From contig NZ_CP032093.1 in NCBI RefSeq assembly GCF_003544875.1, forward strand, positions 1,240,001-1,304,000: a stretch of DNA of 64,000 nt. Direction: 5' to 3'. The notes beneath the pieces are model-generated. The model made no database searches and was not told the DNA's origin. It saw nothing but the letters and a program-made list of their open reading frames with translations. This stretch comes from Vibrio alfacsensis. Its GTDB lineage: Bacteria > Pseudomonadota > Gammaproteobacteria > Enterobacterales > Vibrionaceae. Positions 36,086-45,749 of this stretch are shown here, piece by piece. Numbering within the stretch: position 1 is the first letter of the stretch; each line of letters starts with the position of its first letter. The position numbers were made by a program, and so were the translations under genes.

Positions 36086-37209
36086 TGAATAACATGAAGC
36101 AGAAAAAAATCTTTTCTATCTCTGCATTGGTTGTCATTGCTTTCATTATATTGATTGGTGGAGCGTTCTATTTAACCCTTTGGGCTGAAGCGACTGCAAC
36201 AGAAGAAAGTGAAATCAGCGCGGTATTGAAACGAGAAGAAAGGACGGTTTTTGATCCTGTTTTGCCGAGTGAACACGTGTCATTACCAGAAGATTTTCGT
36301 TTTCATCCTAACTACCAGCATGAATGGTGGAATTATTTTGCGAAACTTCAAGATCAAGATGGCCATGTTTATAACGTACAGTGGAGCTACTTTAGAGTTG
36401 CGATCGATGAACGTGATACGCGTGGTTGGCAAAACCCACAGCTTTTTATCTCTCATATCGTTATCAGCCGTGGTAGTCATATTTGGCGAGAACAACGCGT
36501 TGCGCGTGGTGGAATAGGCCAAGCAGGGATGAGCAATCGTCCGTTTCGATTGTGGATAGATAACTGGTATTGGCGTGCGTTAGGCACGACGCCATTTCCT
36601 GGGCAGCTTGAAATTTCAACCGACACATTTGGTCTAGAGTTAAATACCACAACCAATGGACCGTTTGTGGTTAATGGCGATAAAGGCTTTCAGGTTAAGC
36701 ATGCATTGTTATCTGTTTCATCTTTTAGCTTTAGTGCTCCGTTCCTAAATGTAAAAGGGACAATAACACTCAATGGTCAGTCCATTTCTGTGACAGGTTC
36801 TGCATGGACTCAAAAAGAGTGGGGCAGCGGCTTGATCGGGGAAGATCAACAAGGTTGGGATTGGCTTGTATTCAATTTAGATGATGGTAGAGCACTGACG
36901 GTAAGCCGTTATCGACAGAATGGGCAAGTGCCACATCTATTTGGCACGCTTTCAACCCGTTCTGGCACCGTGTTTAATTTAACTGAGAAAGATTTCAGTA
37001 TCACACCGATGCAAGTGACCAGCCTAGCAAATGGGCGACGAATGCCTTTGCAATGGATTGTAAACGTGCCAAAACATGGTATCAACCTAACGACGCGGAT
37101 CAGCAAATCCGATATGTGGCAGCCATTTCTGATTCCTTATTGGGAGGGGCCGATACTTGCATCGGGCTCCAATGAGGCGTGGGGATTTATGCAGCTAACG
37201 GGGTACTGA
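36085..37209 (+). CDS. AttH/CrtC-like lipocalin-domain protein
   Basis: This 374-residue protein starts at ATG 36085, which overlaps the permease stop (TAATG). It has an N-terminal membrane anchor (about 8-30) and then an exported domain. Motifs are FHPNYQHEWWNYFAKLQD and TGSAWTQKEWGSG, typical of the AttH/carotenoid 1,2-hydratase-like family (COG5621). The ATPase-FtsX-AttH order resembles the attEFGH genes of Agrobacterium. It probably modifies or carries a hydrophobic ligand handled by the transporter; neither ligand nor chemistry is known. A terminator follows directly. Confidence 0.8.
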   Translation: MNNMKQKKIFSISALVVIAFIILIGGAFYLTLWAEATATEESEISAVLKREERTVFDPVLPSEHVSLPEDFRFHPNYQHEWWNYFAKLQDQDGHVYNVQWSYFRVAIDERDTRGWQNPQLFISHIVISRGSHIWREQRVARGGIGQAGMSNRPFRLWIDNWYWRALGTTPFPGQLEISTDTFGLELNTTTNGPFVVNGDKGFQVKHALLSVSSFSFSAPFLNVKGTITLNGQSISVTGSAWTQKEWGSGLIGEDQQGWDWLVFNLDDGRALTVSRYRQNGQVPHLFGTLSTRSGTVFNLTEKDFSITPMQVTSLANGRRMPLQWIVNVPKHGINLTTRISKSDMWQPFLIPYWEGPILASGSNEAWGFMQLTGY

Positions 37210-37219
37210 TTTAAGATTT

Positions 37220-37245
37220 AAGCCGCCATGTAAGGCGGCTTTTTT
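37220..37245 (+). terminator. intrinsic terminator after the AttH-like gene
   Basis: Stem AAGCCGCC / GGCGGCTT with loop ATGTAA is followed by TTTTTT, 11 bases beyond the stop. Confidence 0.9.
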
Positions 37246-37536
37246 AGGCATGGATGACATTAACTTCATCCAAAATAACATTTAAATCACGAAAATTAAT
37301 CACATATTACATTAACTTAATAGTAGTCTATGTGTGCAATTCGTTTGATAGGGGAGACGAAAAGGACTTCAAGTATTTATGATGTTGTTGGAAAAAACGA
37401 TGTATCGTATACAAAGTATCGGAAAAACGAACTTTATACTCTGAACAAGCGATTATTCTTAAATTTTCCACAGCTATAAACTCTCATCATTCTTTGTTAC
37501 TCGTTTATTAAGATAATAAATATAAGGGCGAAACTC
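37246..37536. other. intergenic, nhaA upstream region
   Basis: About 290 AT-rich bases with no ORF or RNA recognised. An AAGGG Shine-Dalgarno lies 8 bases before the presumed nhaA ATG at 37537. Confidence 0.4.
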
Positions 37537-38702
37537 ATGAACGATGTCATTCGTGACTTTTCAAAATGGAATCTGCAGGTGGTATTCTTCTTGTGATTGC
37601 AGCGGCAATCGCAATGACTATTGCAAACTCACCACTTGGCGAAACTTATCAGGCAATGCTGCATACTTATGTGTTTGGTATGTCAGTCTCTCACTGGATC
37701 AACGATGGCCTTATGGCTGTGTTCTTCCTATTAATCGGTCTTGAAGTAAAGCGCGAGCTACTTGAAGGCGCATTAAAATCAAAAGAAACAGCTATCTTCC
37801 CGGCGATCGCAGCGGTAGGCGGTATGTTAGCTCCGGCACTTGTGTATGTTGCATTTAATGCAGGTGATCCAGAAGCGATTTCAGGTTGGGCAATCCCAGC
37901 CGCGACAGATATCGCATTTGCGCTTGGTATTATGGCGCTATTAGGTAAACGTGTGCCTATTAGCTTAAAAGTTTTCTTGCTTGCGCTAGCGATCATTGAT
38001 GACTTGGGTGTTGTTGTAATCATCGCATTGTTCTACACAGGCGATTTATCAACGATGGCTTTAGTGGTTGGTTTCGTCATGACTGGCGTCCTGTTCATGC
38101 TAAATGCGAAAAACGTAACTAAGCTGACGCCATATATGATAGTAGGTGCCATCCTTTGGTTTGCGGTATTGAAATCCGGTGTACACGCAACGCTTGCGGG
38201 TGTTGTTATCGGCTTCTCTATTCCGTTGAAAGGCAAAAAAGGCGAACACTCTCCACTGAAACATATGGAGCACGCGCTGCATCCATACGTTGCGTTTGGG
38301 ATTCTTCCTTTATTTGCATTTGCAAACGCGGGCATCTCACTTCAAGGTGTATCAATGTCTGGTTTGACTTCAATGCTTCCATTAGGCATTGCTTTGGGAC
38401 TGCTAGTTGGTAAGCCACTTGGTATCTTCACCTTTAGCTGGGTGGCAGTGAAAATGGGGATTGCGAAGCTGCCTCAAGGCGTTAACTTCATGCATATCTT
38501 TGCAGTATCAGTGTTGTGCGGCATTGGTTTTACTATGTCGATCTTCATTTCGTCACTGGCCTTTGCCAATGTGAGCCCAGAGTTTGATACTTATGCTCGT
38601 TTAGGTATCTTGATGGGGTCAACGACAGCGGCGATTCTTGGCTATGCTCTGCTGCATTTCTCGCTACCTAAGACAGCAGCTGAAGAAACCGCAGAAGCAT
38701 AA
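37537..38702 (+). CDS. nhaA: Na+/H+ antiporter NhaA, frameshifted at codon 8
   Basis: This 12-helix electrogenic Na+/H+ antiporter has the paired aspartates of the ion site in [22 protein letters not shown] and the TM4 [16 protein letters not shown]. Vibrio NhaA normally begins [16 protein letters not shown]. Here ATG 37537 with AAGGG upstream reads MNDVIRD, then shifts because the T run 37558-37561 has four rather than five bases. The remaining frame is open from ATG 37566 ([10 protein letters not shown]) to the stop. A nearly full-length protein of 378 residues could still be made from that ATG, but without its own ribosome binding site. Confidence 0.9.
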
Positions 38703-38720
38703 TTACACAGAAATTAATCA

Positions 38721-38748
38721 TAAAACCTCCTTTGACAGGAGGTTTTTA
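38721..38748 (+). terminator. intrinsic terminator after nhaA
   Basis: Stem AAAACCTCC / GGAGGTTTT with loop TTTGACA is followed by T, about 20 bases after the nhaA stop. Confidence 0.9.
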
Positions 38749-38865
38749 TGCCTGAAATTTGTGGAACCTTATTACATTTGAATAGATAACCGTACAGCAA
38801 ACTGCACCAAAACATGCCTCAGAGCATGGGAGTAGTCATCGTTAACGAAAACAAACGGCTGTTAA

Positions 38866-38983
38866 AAATGGTGACTGAAAGCCAATAGTTACTGAAAATC
38901 AATAGTTAGGAGAGCTCACGGTTAGAAAGAATTAACAGTTAGGAAAACGAATAGTTAGGAAAGGCTCACACTTAGGAAGTAAT
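38866..38983. repeat. degenerate tandem repeat with AGTTAGGAAA core
   Basis: Five to six imperfect units of about 16-20 bp (CCAATAGTTACTGAAAAT, CAATAGTTAGGAGAGCTCAC, ACAGTTAGGAAAACGA, ATAGTTAGGAAAGGCTCAC, ACTTAGGAAG) lie in the nhaA-psrA gap. Two copies share the longer GCTCAC extension. No ORF overlaps them. Confidence 0.55.
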
Positions 38984-39297
38984 GGGCATCAGGCATCAAT
39001 TAGCCTGTCACAGAAGAAGCGGCGAAAAAAAGCCCAGACGAAAAAGTGTCTGGGCGGATACAAACATAGGAGTTAATAAGAAAAAAGCAGCATTGTAACC
39101 ATTAGATTGAAACAAGTTCGACGGCCAGTAAAACTCTAAATGCCCTAATCGTTACAGTTATTCAGACCGAGCGATTTCCAAACAGTTCCAATTTTTTTGA
39201 AGTTTTTGATTAAAGAATATCTGCTTGTAATTCATTAGTTTGAAAGCATCGTTGATTTTCTGGTCGGACCAATTGCTGAAAATGTGATGTTAATCAT
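38984..39297. other. intergenic upstream of psrA, possible minus-strand sRNA
   Basis: No protein gene. The only strong feature is the minus-strand terminator at 39025-39055, which has no annotated minus-strand gene to serve. Confidence 0.4.
39025..39055 (-). terminator. orphan intrinsic terminator on the minus strand
   Basis: Perfect 8-bp stem GCCCAGAC / GTCTGGGC (39032-39039, 39048-39055) is followed on the minus strand by seven T (39025-39031). No minus-strand CDS ends here, so it may end a small RNA starting between about 39060 and 39350. Confidence 0.7.
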
Positions 39298-39326
39298 TTG
39301 TTAACTTATAGTTTCGGAGGTATATT
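39298..39326 (+). promoter_or_regulatory. predicted sigma70 promoter of psrA
   Basis: A -35-like TTGTTA (39298-39303) and a -10-like TATATT (39321-39326) are spaced 17 bp, about 30 bases before the psrA ATG. The PsrA-type box begins 2 bases after the -10, where repression would be expected. Confidence 0.5.
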
Positions 39327-39328
39327 TT

Positions 39329-39342
39329 CAAACAGTTGTTTA
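39329..39342. promoter_or_regulatory. PsrA-type operator
   Basis: CAAACAGTTGTTTA fits the known PsrA pattern (AAAC-N4-GTTT). It overlaps the predicted start site, implying autorepression of the psrA-fadE unit. Confidence 0.6.
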
Positions 39343-39357
39343 ATACGAGTGATTGAA

Positions 39358-39984
39358 ATGGCCCCGAGAAGTACAACTAAAGAAAAAATACTCGATGTTG
39401 CAGAAGGACTGTTTGCAGAATACGGCTTCAATGACACATCATTAAGAACGATCACCGGTAAAGCGAATGTGAATCTTGCATCAGTTAACTATCATTTTGG
39501 TGATAAGAAGACGTTGGTTAGAGCGGTGCTAGATAGATACTTAGAGGCTTTAATGCCAAGTATTAAGACGTCGTTAGTCGAGTTAAATACGCGCGATTCT
39601 TACAGTATGGACGAAGTATTTGAATCTCTGCGTTTACCACTTAGAGCACTGAACGACGTAAGACCAAATGGAACAGCGTTGTTTATGTTGCTGATTGGAC
39701 GAGGTTATACAGACGTGCAAGGACATCTGCGCTGGTTTGTTAGCACTCGATATGAGGAAGTTTTGAACCTGTTTTTGTCGTCGATTAAGAAAGCCAGCCC
39801 TGATTTGACCGAAGAGCAGCTTTTCTGGCGATTACATTTCACGCTTGGTACCTGTGTATTTACCATGGCATCAAGTCAAGCGTTAACAGAACTGGCTGAA
39901 AGTAAGTTTAACAAACAAGTGGACGCAAAGTCTGTGGTTGATTTACTCATCCCTTACTTGTCCGCCGGAATGTCAACGAAGTAG
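39358..39984 (+). CDS. psrA: TetR family fatty-acid regulator, PsrA-like
   Basis: This 208-residue regulator starts at ATG 39358. The TetR N-terminal helix-turn-helix is TKEKILDVAEGLFAEYGFNDTSLRTITGKANVNLASVNYHFGDKK. The C-terminal ligand domain is all-helical. PsrA proteins respond to long-chain fatty acids or acyl-CoA and control beta-oxidation genes. The adjacent co-directional fadE gene and the PsrA-type operator over its own promoter fit this identity. The upstream in-frame start at 39298 would lie inside the promoter. Confidence 0.75.
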   Translation: MAPRSTTKEKILDVAEGLFAEYGFNDTSLRTITGKANVNLASVNYHFGDKKTLVRAVLDRYLEALMPSIKTSLVELNTRDSYSMDEVFESLRLPLRALNDVRPNGTALFMLLIGRGYTDVQGHLRWFVSTRYEEVLNLFLSSIKKASPDLTEEQLFWRLHFTLGTCVFTMASSQALTELAESKFNKQVDAKSVVDLLIPYLSAGMSTK

Positions 39985-40079
39985 TCATTGAAAGACGTAT
40001 AAGAATAACACTATAAGCAACGACAGAATTGATAATAAGACCAGCCGCATGCGGTAAAGTGAACAAAAGGATCTGAACT

Positions 40080-42362
40080 ATGAGCTCTCTACGAAGAAAA
40101 TGGATTAGTGACCCAGCTTTTAAAGTTTTTAAGAATGTGCTGCCACCACTATCAAGCACCGAAAAAGAAGCGATGGAAGCCGGTAGCGTTTGGTGGGATG
40201 CAGAGCTGTTCTCGGGTAAGCCAAATTTTACTACGCTGCATCATTATCCAAAACCGACACTGTCTTCTGAAGAACAAGCGTTCATGGACAATGAATTAGA
40301 AACCTTACTTGAAATGTTGGATGACCAAAAAATCGTCAAAGACGATCGAGATCTTCCGCCGGAGGTATGGGATTTCTTGCGTAAAGAGCGTTTCTTCTCC
40401 TTGATAATTTCTAAATCGTATGGCGGTCGTGAGTTCTCTGCACTTGCGAATTCAACCATTGTTTCTCGTATTGCAACTCGTAGTATCAGTGCTGCTGTTT
40501 CTGTCATGGTGCCTAATTCACTCGGTCCAGGTGAGCTGCTTTCACATTATGGTACTCAGGAGCAAAAAGACTATTGGCTACCACGACTAGCCGATGGTAC
40601 GGATATTCCTTGTTTTGCGTTGACTGGCCCAGAAGCGGGATCAGATGCAGGCGGCATTCCTGATCAAGGCGTCGTATGTTTTGGCATGCACGAAGGGAAA
40701 GAAGTTCTTGGTATCCGTGTTAGCTGGAATAAACGCTACATTACTCTCGCACCAGTGGCGACTGTACTTGGTCTTGCCTTTAAGCTTCAAGATCCAGACG
40801 GTTTATTGGGTGATAAGAAAGACGTTGGTATTACGTGTGCACTGATCCCGGCAGATCACGATGGCGTCGAAATCGGAGAGCGTCATGATCCACTAGGTTC
40901 GGCTTTTATGAATGGCCCAACACGCGGTAATGATGTTTTCATTCCAATGGATTGGCTAATTGGTGGTTCAGAGTACGCAGGAAAAGGCTGGCGTATGCTT
41001 GTGGAGTGTCTCTCTGCGGGCCGAGGTATCTCTCTGCCTGCTCTTGGAACGGCAATTGGCCACCTTACTACGCGCACCACGGGGGCATACGCATATGTTC
41101 GTAAACAGTTTGGTATGTCTATCGGTAAGTTTGAAGGCGTCGCGGAGGCGATGGGCCGTATTGGTGGCTTGACTTACCTGTTGGAAGCAACACGAACGTT
41201 GACGACCACTTCGTTAGATTTAAAAGAGAAACCAGGGATCGTTACCGCTATTGCGAAATACCATATGACGGAAATGGCGCGTACGATTTTAAATGACTCT
41301 TTTGATATTCACGCAGGTCGTGCCATTCAAGACGGTCCGATGAATTATCTTGCGAAGCACTATTTAGGTATTCCTGTAGCGATTACGGTTGAGGGTGCAA
41401 ATATCCTAACGCGTAACTTAATGATCTTTGGTCAGGGTGCGACGCGTTGTCATCCATATGTGCTTAAAGAGATGGAAGCCGCAGCAAATCCAGATGCCAA
41501 TGAGGGCGCCAAAGCGTTTGATGAACTGCTTTTCAAACATATTGGCCATGCGACAGGCAACACCTTTGGAGCGCTAGGCGCCGCATTGACGGGGTCGCGT
41601 TTTGTCAAAGCGCACATGAGTGGGCCAACGCAACAATATTACAAAGACATCACTCGTCTAAGTCGCGCGCTAGCAGTAAGTGCTGATTTCGCTATGCTGA
41701 CATTAGGCGGAGATCTAAAGCGTAAGGAAATGATTTCTGCACGCCTAGGTGATGGCCTGAGTTACCTTTACATGGCATCCGCTGCGCTTAAGAAATACGA
41801 AGACGAGGGTCGTCAGCAAGGCGATTTAGATTTTGTCCACTATGCTGTTCAGCACTGTTTATACAATGCCGCTAAGTCACTAAACGAAGCCTATTCTAAC
41901 TTCCCTGTGAAGTATGTTGGTGGTGTACTTAAAGGCTTGTTGTTCCCGCTTGGGAATCACTTTGAAGCACCGAGCGATGACCTTTGTGTGAAGCTTGCTG
42001 AGGCGATGATGACACCAGGAGCGCAGCGTGATCGTATGACACATCTTTGTTATATCGGAAAAGAAGAGGATGACAGCGTTGGCTTGATGGAGCGGGCGTT
42101 CTTAGCCATGTACGAAGTGAAACCACTTGAACGCAAGCTGATGAAAGCAGCGAAAGATGGCAAAGTTGCACGCAAAGGTTTATTACATGATCGTTTGCAG
42201 CAAGCGTTTGAAGCGGGTGTGCTGACTGAGCAAGAAATCGACCAGATCATGGCGGCGGATAAGTTGCGTTACCATGCGATTCAAGTTGATCATTTTAGCC
42301 ACGATTTTTCAGAAGTTCGAACCAACGCTCCGAAGAAATCACACTTGAACTCTGCCGCATAA
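40080..42362 (+). CDS. fadE: acyl-CoA dehydrogenase FadE
   Basis: This large acyl-CoA dehydrogenase of 760 residues catalyses the first step of beta-oxidation. FAD/substrate-binding segments typical of the family are FALTGPEAGSDAGGIPD, the YVRKQFGMSIGKFEGVAEAMGRIGG helix and GRAIQDGPMNYLAKHY. The C-terminal extension (about 500-760) is as in E. coli FadE (DUF1974). It lies 95 bases after psrA and is followed by a terminator, so the two may form one unit under PsrA control. Confidence 0.93.
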   Translation: MSSLRRKWISDPAFKVFKNVLPPLSSTEKEAMEAGSVWWDAELFSGKPNFTTLHHYPKPTLSSEEQAFMDNELETLLEMLDDQKIVKDDRDLPPEVWDFLRKERFFSLIISKSYGGREFSALANSTIVSRIATRSISAAVSVMVPNSLGPGELLSHYGTQEQKDYWLPRLADGTDIPCFALTGPEAGSDAGGIPDQGVVCFGMHEGKEVLGIRVSWNKRYITLAPVATVLGLAFKLQDPDGLLGDKKDVGITCALIPADHDGVEIGERHDPLGSAFMNGPTRGNDVFIPMDWLIGGSEYAGKGWRMLVECLSAGRGISLPALGTAIGHLTTRTTGAYAYVRKQFGMSIGKFEGVAEAMGRIGGLTYLLEATRTLTTTSLDLKEKPGIVTAIAKYHMTEMARTILNDSFDIHAGRAIQDGPMNYLAKHYLGIPVAITVEGANILTRNLMIFGQGATRCHPYVLKEMEAAANPDANEGAKAFDELLFKHIGHATGNTFGALGAALTGSRFVKAHMSGPTQQYYKDITRLSRALAVSADFAMLTLGGDLKRKEMISARLGDGLSYLYMASAALKKYEDEGRQQGDLDFVHYAVQHCLYNAAKSLNEAYSNFPVKYVGGVLKGLLFPLGNHFEAPSDDLCVKLAEAMMTPGAQRDRMTHLCYIGKEEDDSVGLMERAFLAMYEVKPLERKLMKAAKDGKVARKGLLHDRLQQAFEAGVLTEQEIDQIMAADKLRYHAIQVDHFSHDFSEVRTNAPKKSHLNSAA

Positions 42363-42388
42363 ATATTAGCGCCTAAGATAACGAACAA

Positions 42389-42415
42389 GAGCACCTCCAA
42401 TGAGGTGCTTTTTTG
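42389..42415 (+). terminator. intrinsic terminator after fadE
   Basis: Stem AGCACCTC / GAGGTGCT with loop CAAT is followed by TTTTTT. Confidence 0.9.
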
Positions 42416-42543
42416 TACCTGATTGTCAGTGGTTAGTAGCATGAGTGCTCCAACCACTTGCATTTTCGCTGCATTTTACAGAAATTAGGTGCGAAGTCCG
42501 GCTGAAACTTTTATCCTAGCAACGTTTTTAAAGGAAGTTGAAT

Positions 42544-43746
42544 ATGATCATCAAACCTAGAATTCGTGGATTTATCTGTACTACTACGCACCCAGTGGGT
42601 TGTGAAGCTAACGTAAAAGAACAAATTGCTTACACTAAAGCACAAGGCCCAATTAAAAACGCACCAAAACGCGTTCTTGTTGTGGGTGCATCAAGTGGCT
42701 ACGGCCTATCTTCTCGTATCGCTGCGGCATTTGGTGGTGGTGCTTCGACTATCGGTGTGTTCTTCGAAAAAGAAGGCTCAGAGAAGAAGCCAGGTACAGC
42801 TGGTTTTTACAATTCGGTAGCGTTTGAGAAATTGGCTCGTGAAGAGGGGCTGTATGCGAAAAGCCTAAATGGTGACGCTTTCTCAAATGAAGCAAAACAA
42901 AAAACCATCGACTTGATCAAAGAAGATCTTGGTCAGGTAGATATGGTGGTTTACTCATTGGCTTCTCCAGTACGCAAAATGCCAGAAACGGGTGAAGTAA
43001 TCCGTTCATCACTTAAGCCTATCGGTGAGACTTACACCGCGACAGCTGTTGATACCAACAAAGATGTAATCATCGAAGCAAGCGTAGAGCCTGCTACTGA
43101 GCAAGAAATCCAAGACACAGTAACCGTAATGGGCGGTGAAGACTGGGAACTATGGATTAATGCACTATCAGAAGCTGGCGTTCTAGCAGATGGCTGTAAA
43201 ACAGTGGCATACAGCTACATCGGTACTGAGCTAACTTGGCCGATCTACTGGGATGGTGCTTTAGGTAAAGCGAAAATGGACCTAGACCGCGCAGCTGCAG
43301 CACTGAACGAGAAACTGTCTGCAACTGGCGGTAGCGCAAACGTAGCGGTACTTAAGTCTGTTGTGACTCAAGCAAGTTCTGCAATTCCTGTTATGCCTCT
43401 ATACATCGCAATGGTATTCAAGAAAATGCGTGAAGAAGGCGTACACGAAGGTTGTATGGAGCAGATCTTCCGTATGTTCAGCCAACGTCTTTACAAAGAA
43501 GACGGCAGCGCTGCAGAAGTAGATGAAGTGAACCGTCTACGTCTGGATGATTGGGAACTGCGCGAAGATATCCAACAACACTGTCGTGACCTATGGCCAC
43601 AAATCACCTCTGAAAACCTAAAAGAACTGACTGACTACGTTGAGTACAAAGAAGAGTTCTTGAAGCTATTCGGCTTCGGTGTTGACGGTGTGGATTACGA
43701 AGCAGACGTGAACCCAGCAGTAGAAACAGATTTCACTCAAATCTAA
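42544..43746 (+). CDS. fabV: trans-2-enoyl-ACP/CoA reductase FabV
   Basis: This 400-residue, NADH-dependent enoyl reductase of fatty-acid synthesis is the triclosan-tolerant type first found in V. cholerae. The N-terminal [20 protein letters not shown] and the NADH-binding [20 protein letters not shown] are diagnostic. The catalytic Tyr-x8-Lys is in [11 protein letters not shown] (Tyr about 235, Lys about 244). ATG 42544 has AAGGAAG upstream; the TTG at 42538 is less likely. It sits directly after fadE but behind a terminator, so synthesis and degradation genes are adjacent and separately expressed. Confidence 0.96.
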   Translation: MIIKPRIRGFICTTTHPVGCEANVKEQIAYTKAQGPIKNAPKRVLVVGASSGYGLSSRIAAAFGGGASTIGVFFEKEGSEKKPGTAGFYNSVAFEKLAREEGLYAKSLNGDAFSNEAKQKTIDLIKEDLGQVDMVVYSLASPVRKMPETGEVIRSSLKPIGETYTATAVDTNKDVIIEASVEPATEQEIQDTVTVMGGEDWELWINALSEAGVLADGCKTVAYSYIGTELTWPIYWDGALGKAKMDLDRAAAALNEKLSATGGSANVAVLKSVVTQASSAIPVMPLYIAMVFKKMREEGVHEGCMEQIFRMFSQRLYKEDGSAAEVDEVNRLRLDDWELREDIQQHCRDLWPQITSENLKELTDYVEYKEEFLKLFGFGVDGVDYEADVNPAVETDFTQI

Positions 43747-43763
43747 TCGTTTCTAACGGAATT

Positions 43764-43792
43764 AAAAAAGGCGCTCAATGAGCGCCTTTTTT
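43764..43792. terminator. bidirectional intrinsic terminator
   Basis: Stem AAAAAAGGCGCTC / GAGCGCCTTTTTT with loop AAT lies between fabV and the convergent transporter gene. Confidence 0.92.
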
Positions 43793-43876
43793 GTGTCTTA
43801 AAGCTTTGTATCTTAAAACTTTGTGTCGAATCATGAGTGCTACGTAAACCAACCAGCAACGCCCATTCAAAAGTAA

Positions 43877-45558
43877 CTAACTCAGGATGATAAGGATAGT
43901 ACCTGCGAGTGTCATTAAGATATTGGCAATGGCGTACGTACCAGCATAGCCCAAAGCAGGGATAGTCGATTTCGCATACTCGTTCACTACGTCCATCGCT
44001 GGTGCACAGGTGCGAGCACCGATAATAGCACCAAAGAGTAGCGCCCGGTTCATTTTGAGTATGTAAGCGCCAACAAGGTAAGCCAATACAACAGGTACGA
44101 CACTAACGATAAATGCCAAACCGATAACTTGAGGACCAACTTGAGTTAAGTGCTCGAACATTTTACCGCCCGCACTTAATCCGATGCCCACCATGAAGAA
44201 CATCAAACCCAAGTCTTTGACCATGTTCAACGCGCCTTGCGGTACATAACCAAAAGTAGGGTGGTTAGCTCGTAAGAAACCAAGTGTAATACCTGATAGC
44301 AATAAACCGACCGCGTTACCCAGACTGAATGATACTTGACCAAACGTCATCGTGACGAGGCCAAACATAATGCCCAAAATAAAGAAGCTACAAAATGCCA
44401 GTAGGTCTGCCATTTGACTGTGGATCGAGATGAAACCGATTTTCTCAGCAAGACCATGAACGCGGCTCTTTTCGCCACTGACTTGCAACACGTCGCCTTT
44501 GGCCAGAACGATGTCTAAATCCATCGGCATTTCAATCTGCGCGCGTACCACGCGGTTCAAGAAACAGCCAAATTCAGATAAGTTCAAGTCTGATAGACGT
44601 TTACCAGCTATCGCGTCGCTTTTTACTACGATCTCTTCTTCGACAATGCGAAGGTCTAGTAAGTTGCGGTCAAATACTTCTTTACCATTTCGAAAGCTTG
44701 GATCCAAACGCGCATGGCTATCTGGGAAACCAACCAGTGCGATTTCATCCCCTTCCTGCAGGATCGCATCGCCATCAGGGTGGGCAAGAATACCATTACG
44801 ACGGATGCGTTCGATGTAGCAGCCCGTTTGACGATAAATACCTAGCTCACGCAAGTTTTTACCATCGGTCCAATCAATCAACTCTGGACCCACTCGGTAA
44901 GCACGGATTATTGGCAGATACACTTTGCGTTGACTTGAACTGCCGAGACCGCGTTCCTGTGCGATTTGTTGTGCTGAATCCGAGAGGTTTTGTTTTTGTA
45001 GTTTAGGCAGCAATTTGGCGAACATGATCATGCTGATCAAACCCACTAGATAGGCCATCGCATAGCCTACGGATAGGTTTTCTAATACCAGTGAAAAGTC
45101 CATGTTACGTGGAATCGTGGCTAGGCCGGAATTTAAAGCATCCTGTGCGCCAACTAAAACTGGTGTTGCTGTCAATGCGCCTGCCATCATGCCCGCAGAA
45201 AGTCCAAAATCGAGACCAAAATAATGGCTACAAAAGTACGTTAAACTGACTGCCGCGACTAGCACAGTCATACTTAAAATAAATAATGTTTTCCGTCTCT
45301 GAAGAATATACCAAAAAAGTTGGGCCCTGCTTCGATTCCTACACAGTAGATAAATAGCATAAAGCCAATGGTGAGCGCTTCTGGATTAAATGAGAAACCG
45401 AGGTGGCCCATGATGAGCGAGGTGATAAGAACGCCAATAGAATTGCCTAACTGCAGGCTTCCAAAGCGAATCTTACCAATGCCAAGGCCGATGGCTAATA
45501 CGACGAAGATCAGAAGAATCGGGTTTTGTTCAAGAAGGTGTACGACGTCTATGTTCAC
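43877..45558 (-). pseudogene. YbjL/AspT-type putative transporter, split by a one-base deletion
   Basis: Two minus-strand frames together encode one aspartate:alanine-exchanger superfamily protein of about 560 residues. The N-terminal piece (GTG 45558, [27 protein letters not shown]) runs into ...[21 protein letters not shown] and stops at 45274. The second piece resumes at 45271 ([12 protein letters not shown]) with two RCK_C domains (about 190-360 of the whole protein) and five more helices. One missing base near 45280-45285 (LF-stop in place of the expected LIL) explains the split. Relatives are uncharacterised exporters/exchangers. It may be intact if the base is a sequencing error. Confidence 0.8.
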
Positions 45559-45689
45559 TGTGTGGCTCGGTAAAGTGGGTGCCAAAAAGATTAGGAGTTG
45601 CGAATTGTAACGAATAATCGCCAAAAGATAAGTGAATTTTTTTTGCTTTTGTCATTACTTGACGTAAGGAAATAATCTCACTCATATTA

Positions 45690-45712
45690 AAAAGCCGCAT
45701 AGTGCGGCTTTT
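45690..45712 (-). terminator. intrinsic terminator after grxA
   Basis: Stem AAAAGCCGCA / TGCGGCTTTT with loop TAG lies about 40 bases beyond the grxA stop on the minus strand. It is symmetrical enough to act both ways. Confidence 0.85.
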
Positions 45713-45749
45713 AAACATTCTTTGTTTCTTTTATACAGTCTTAGCTGTA

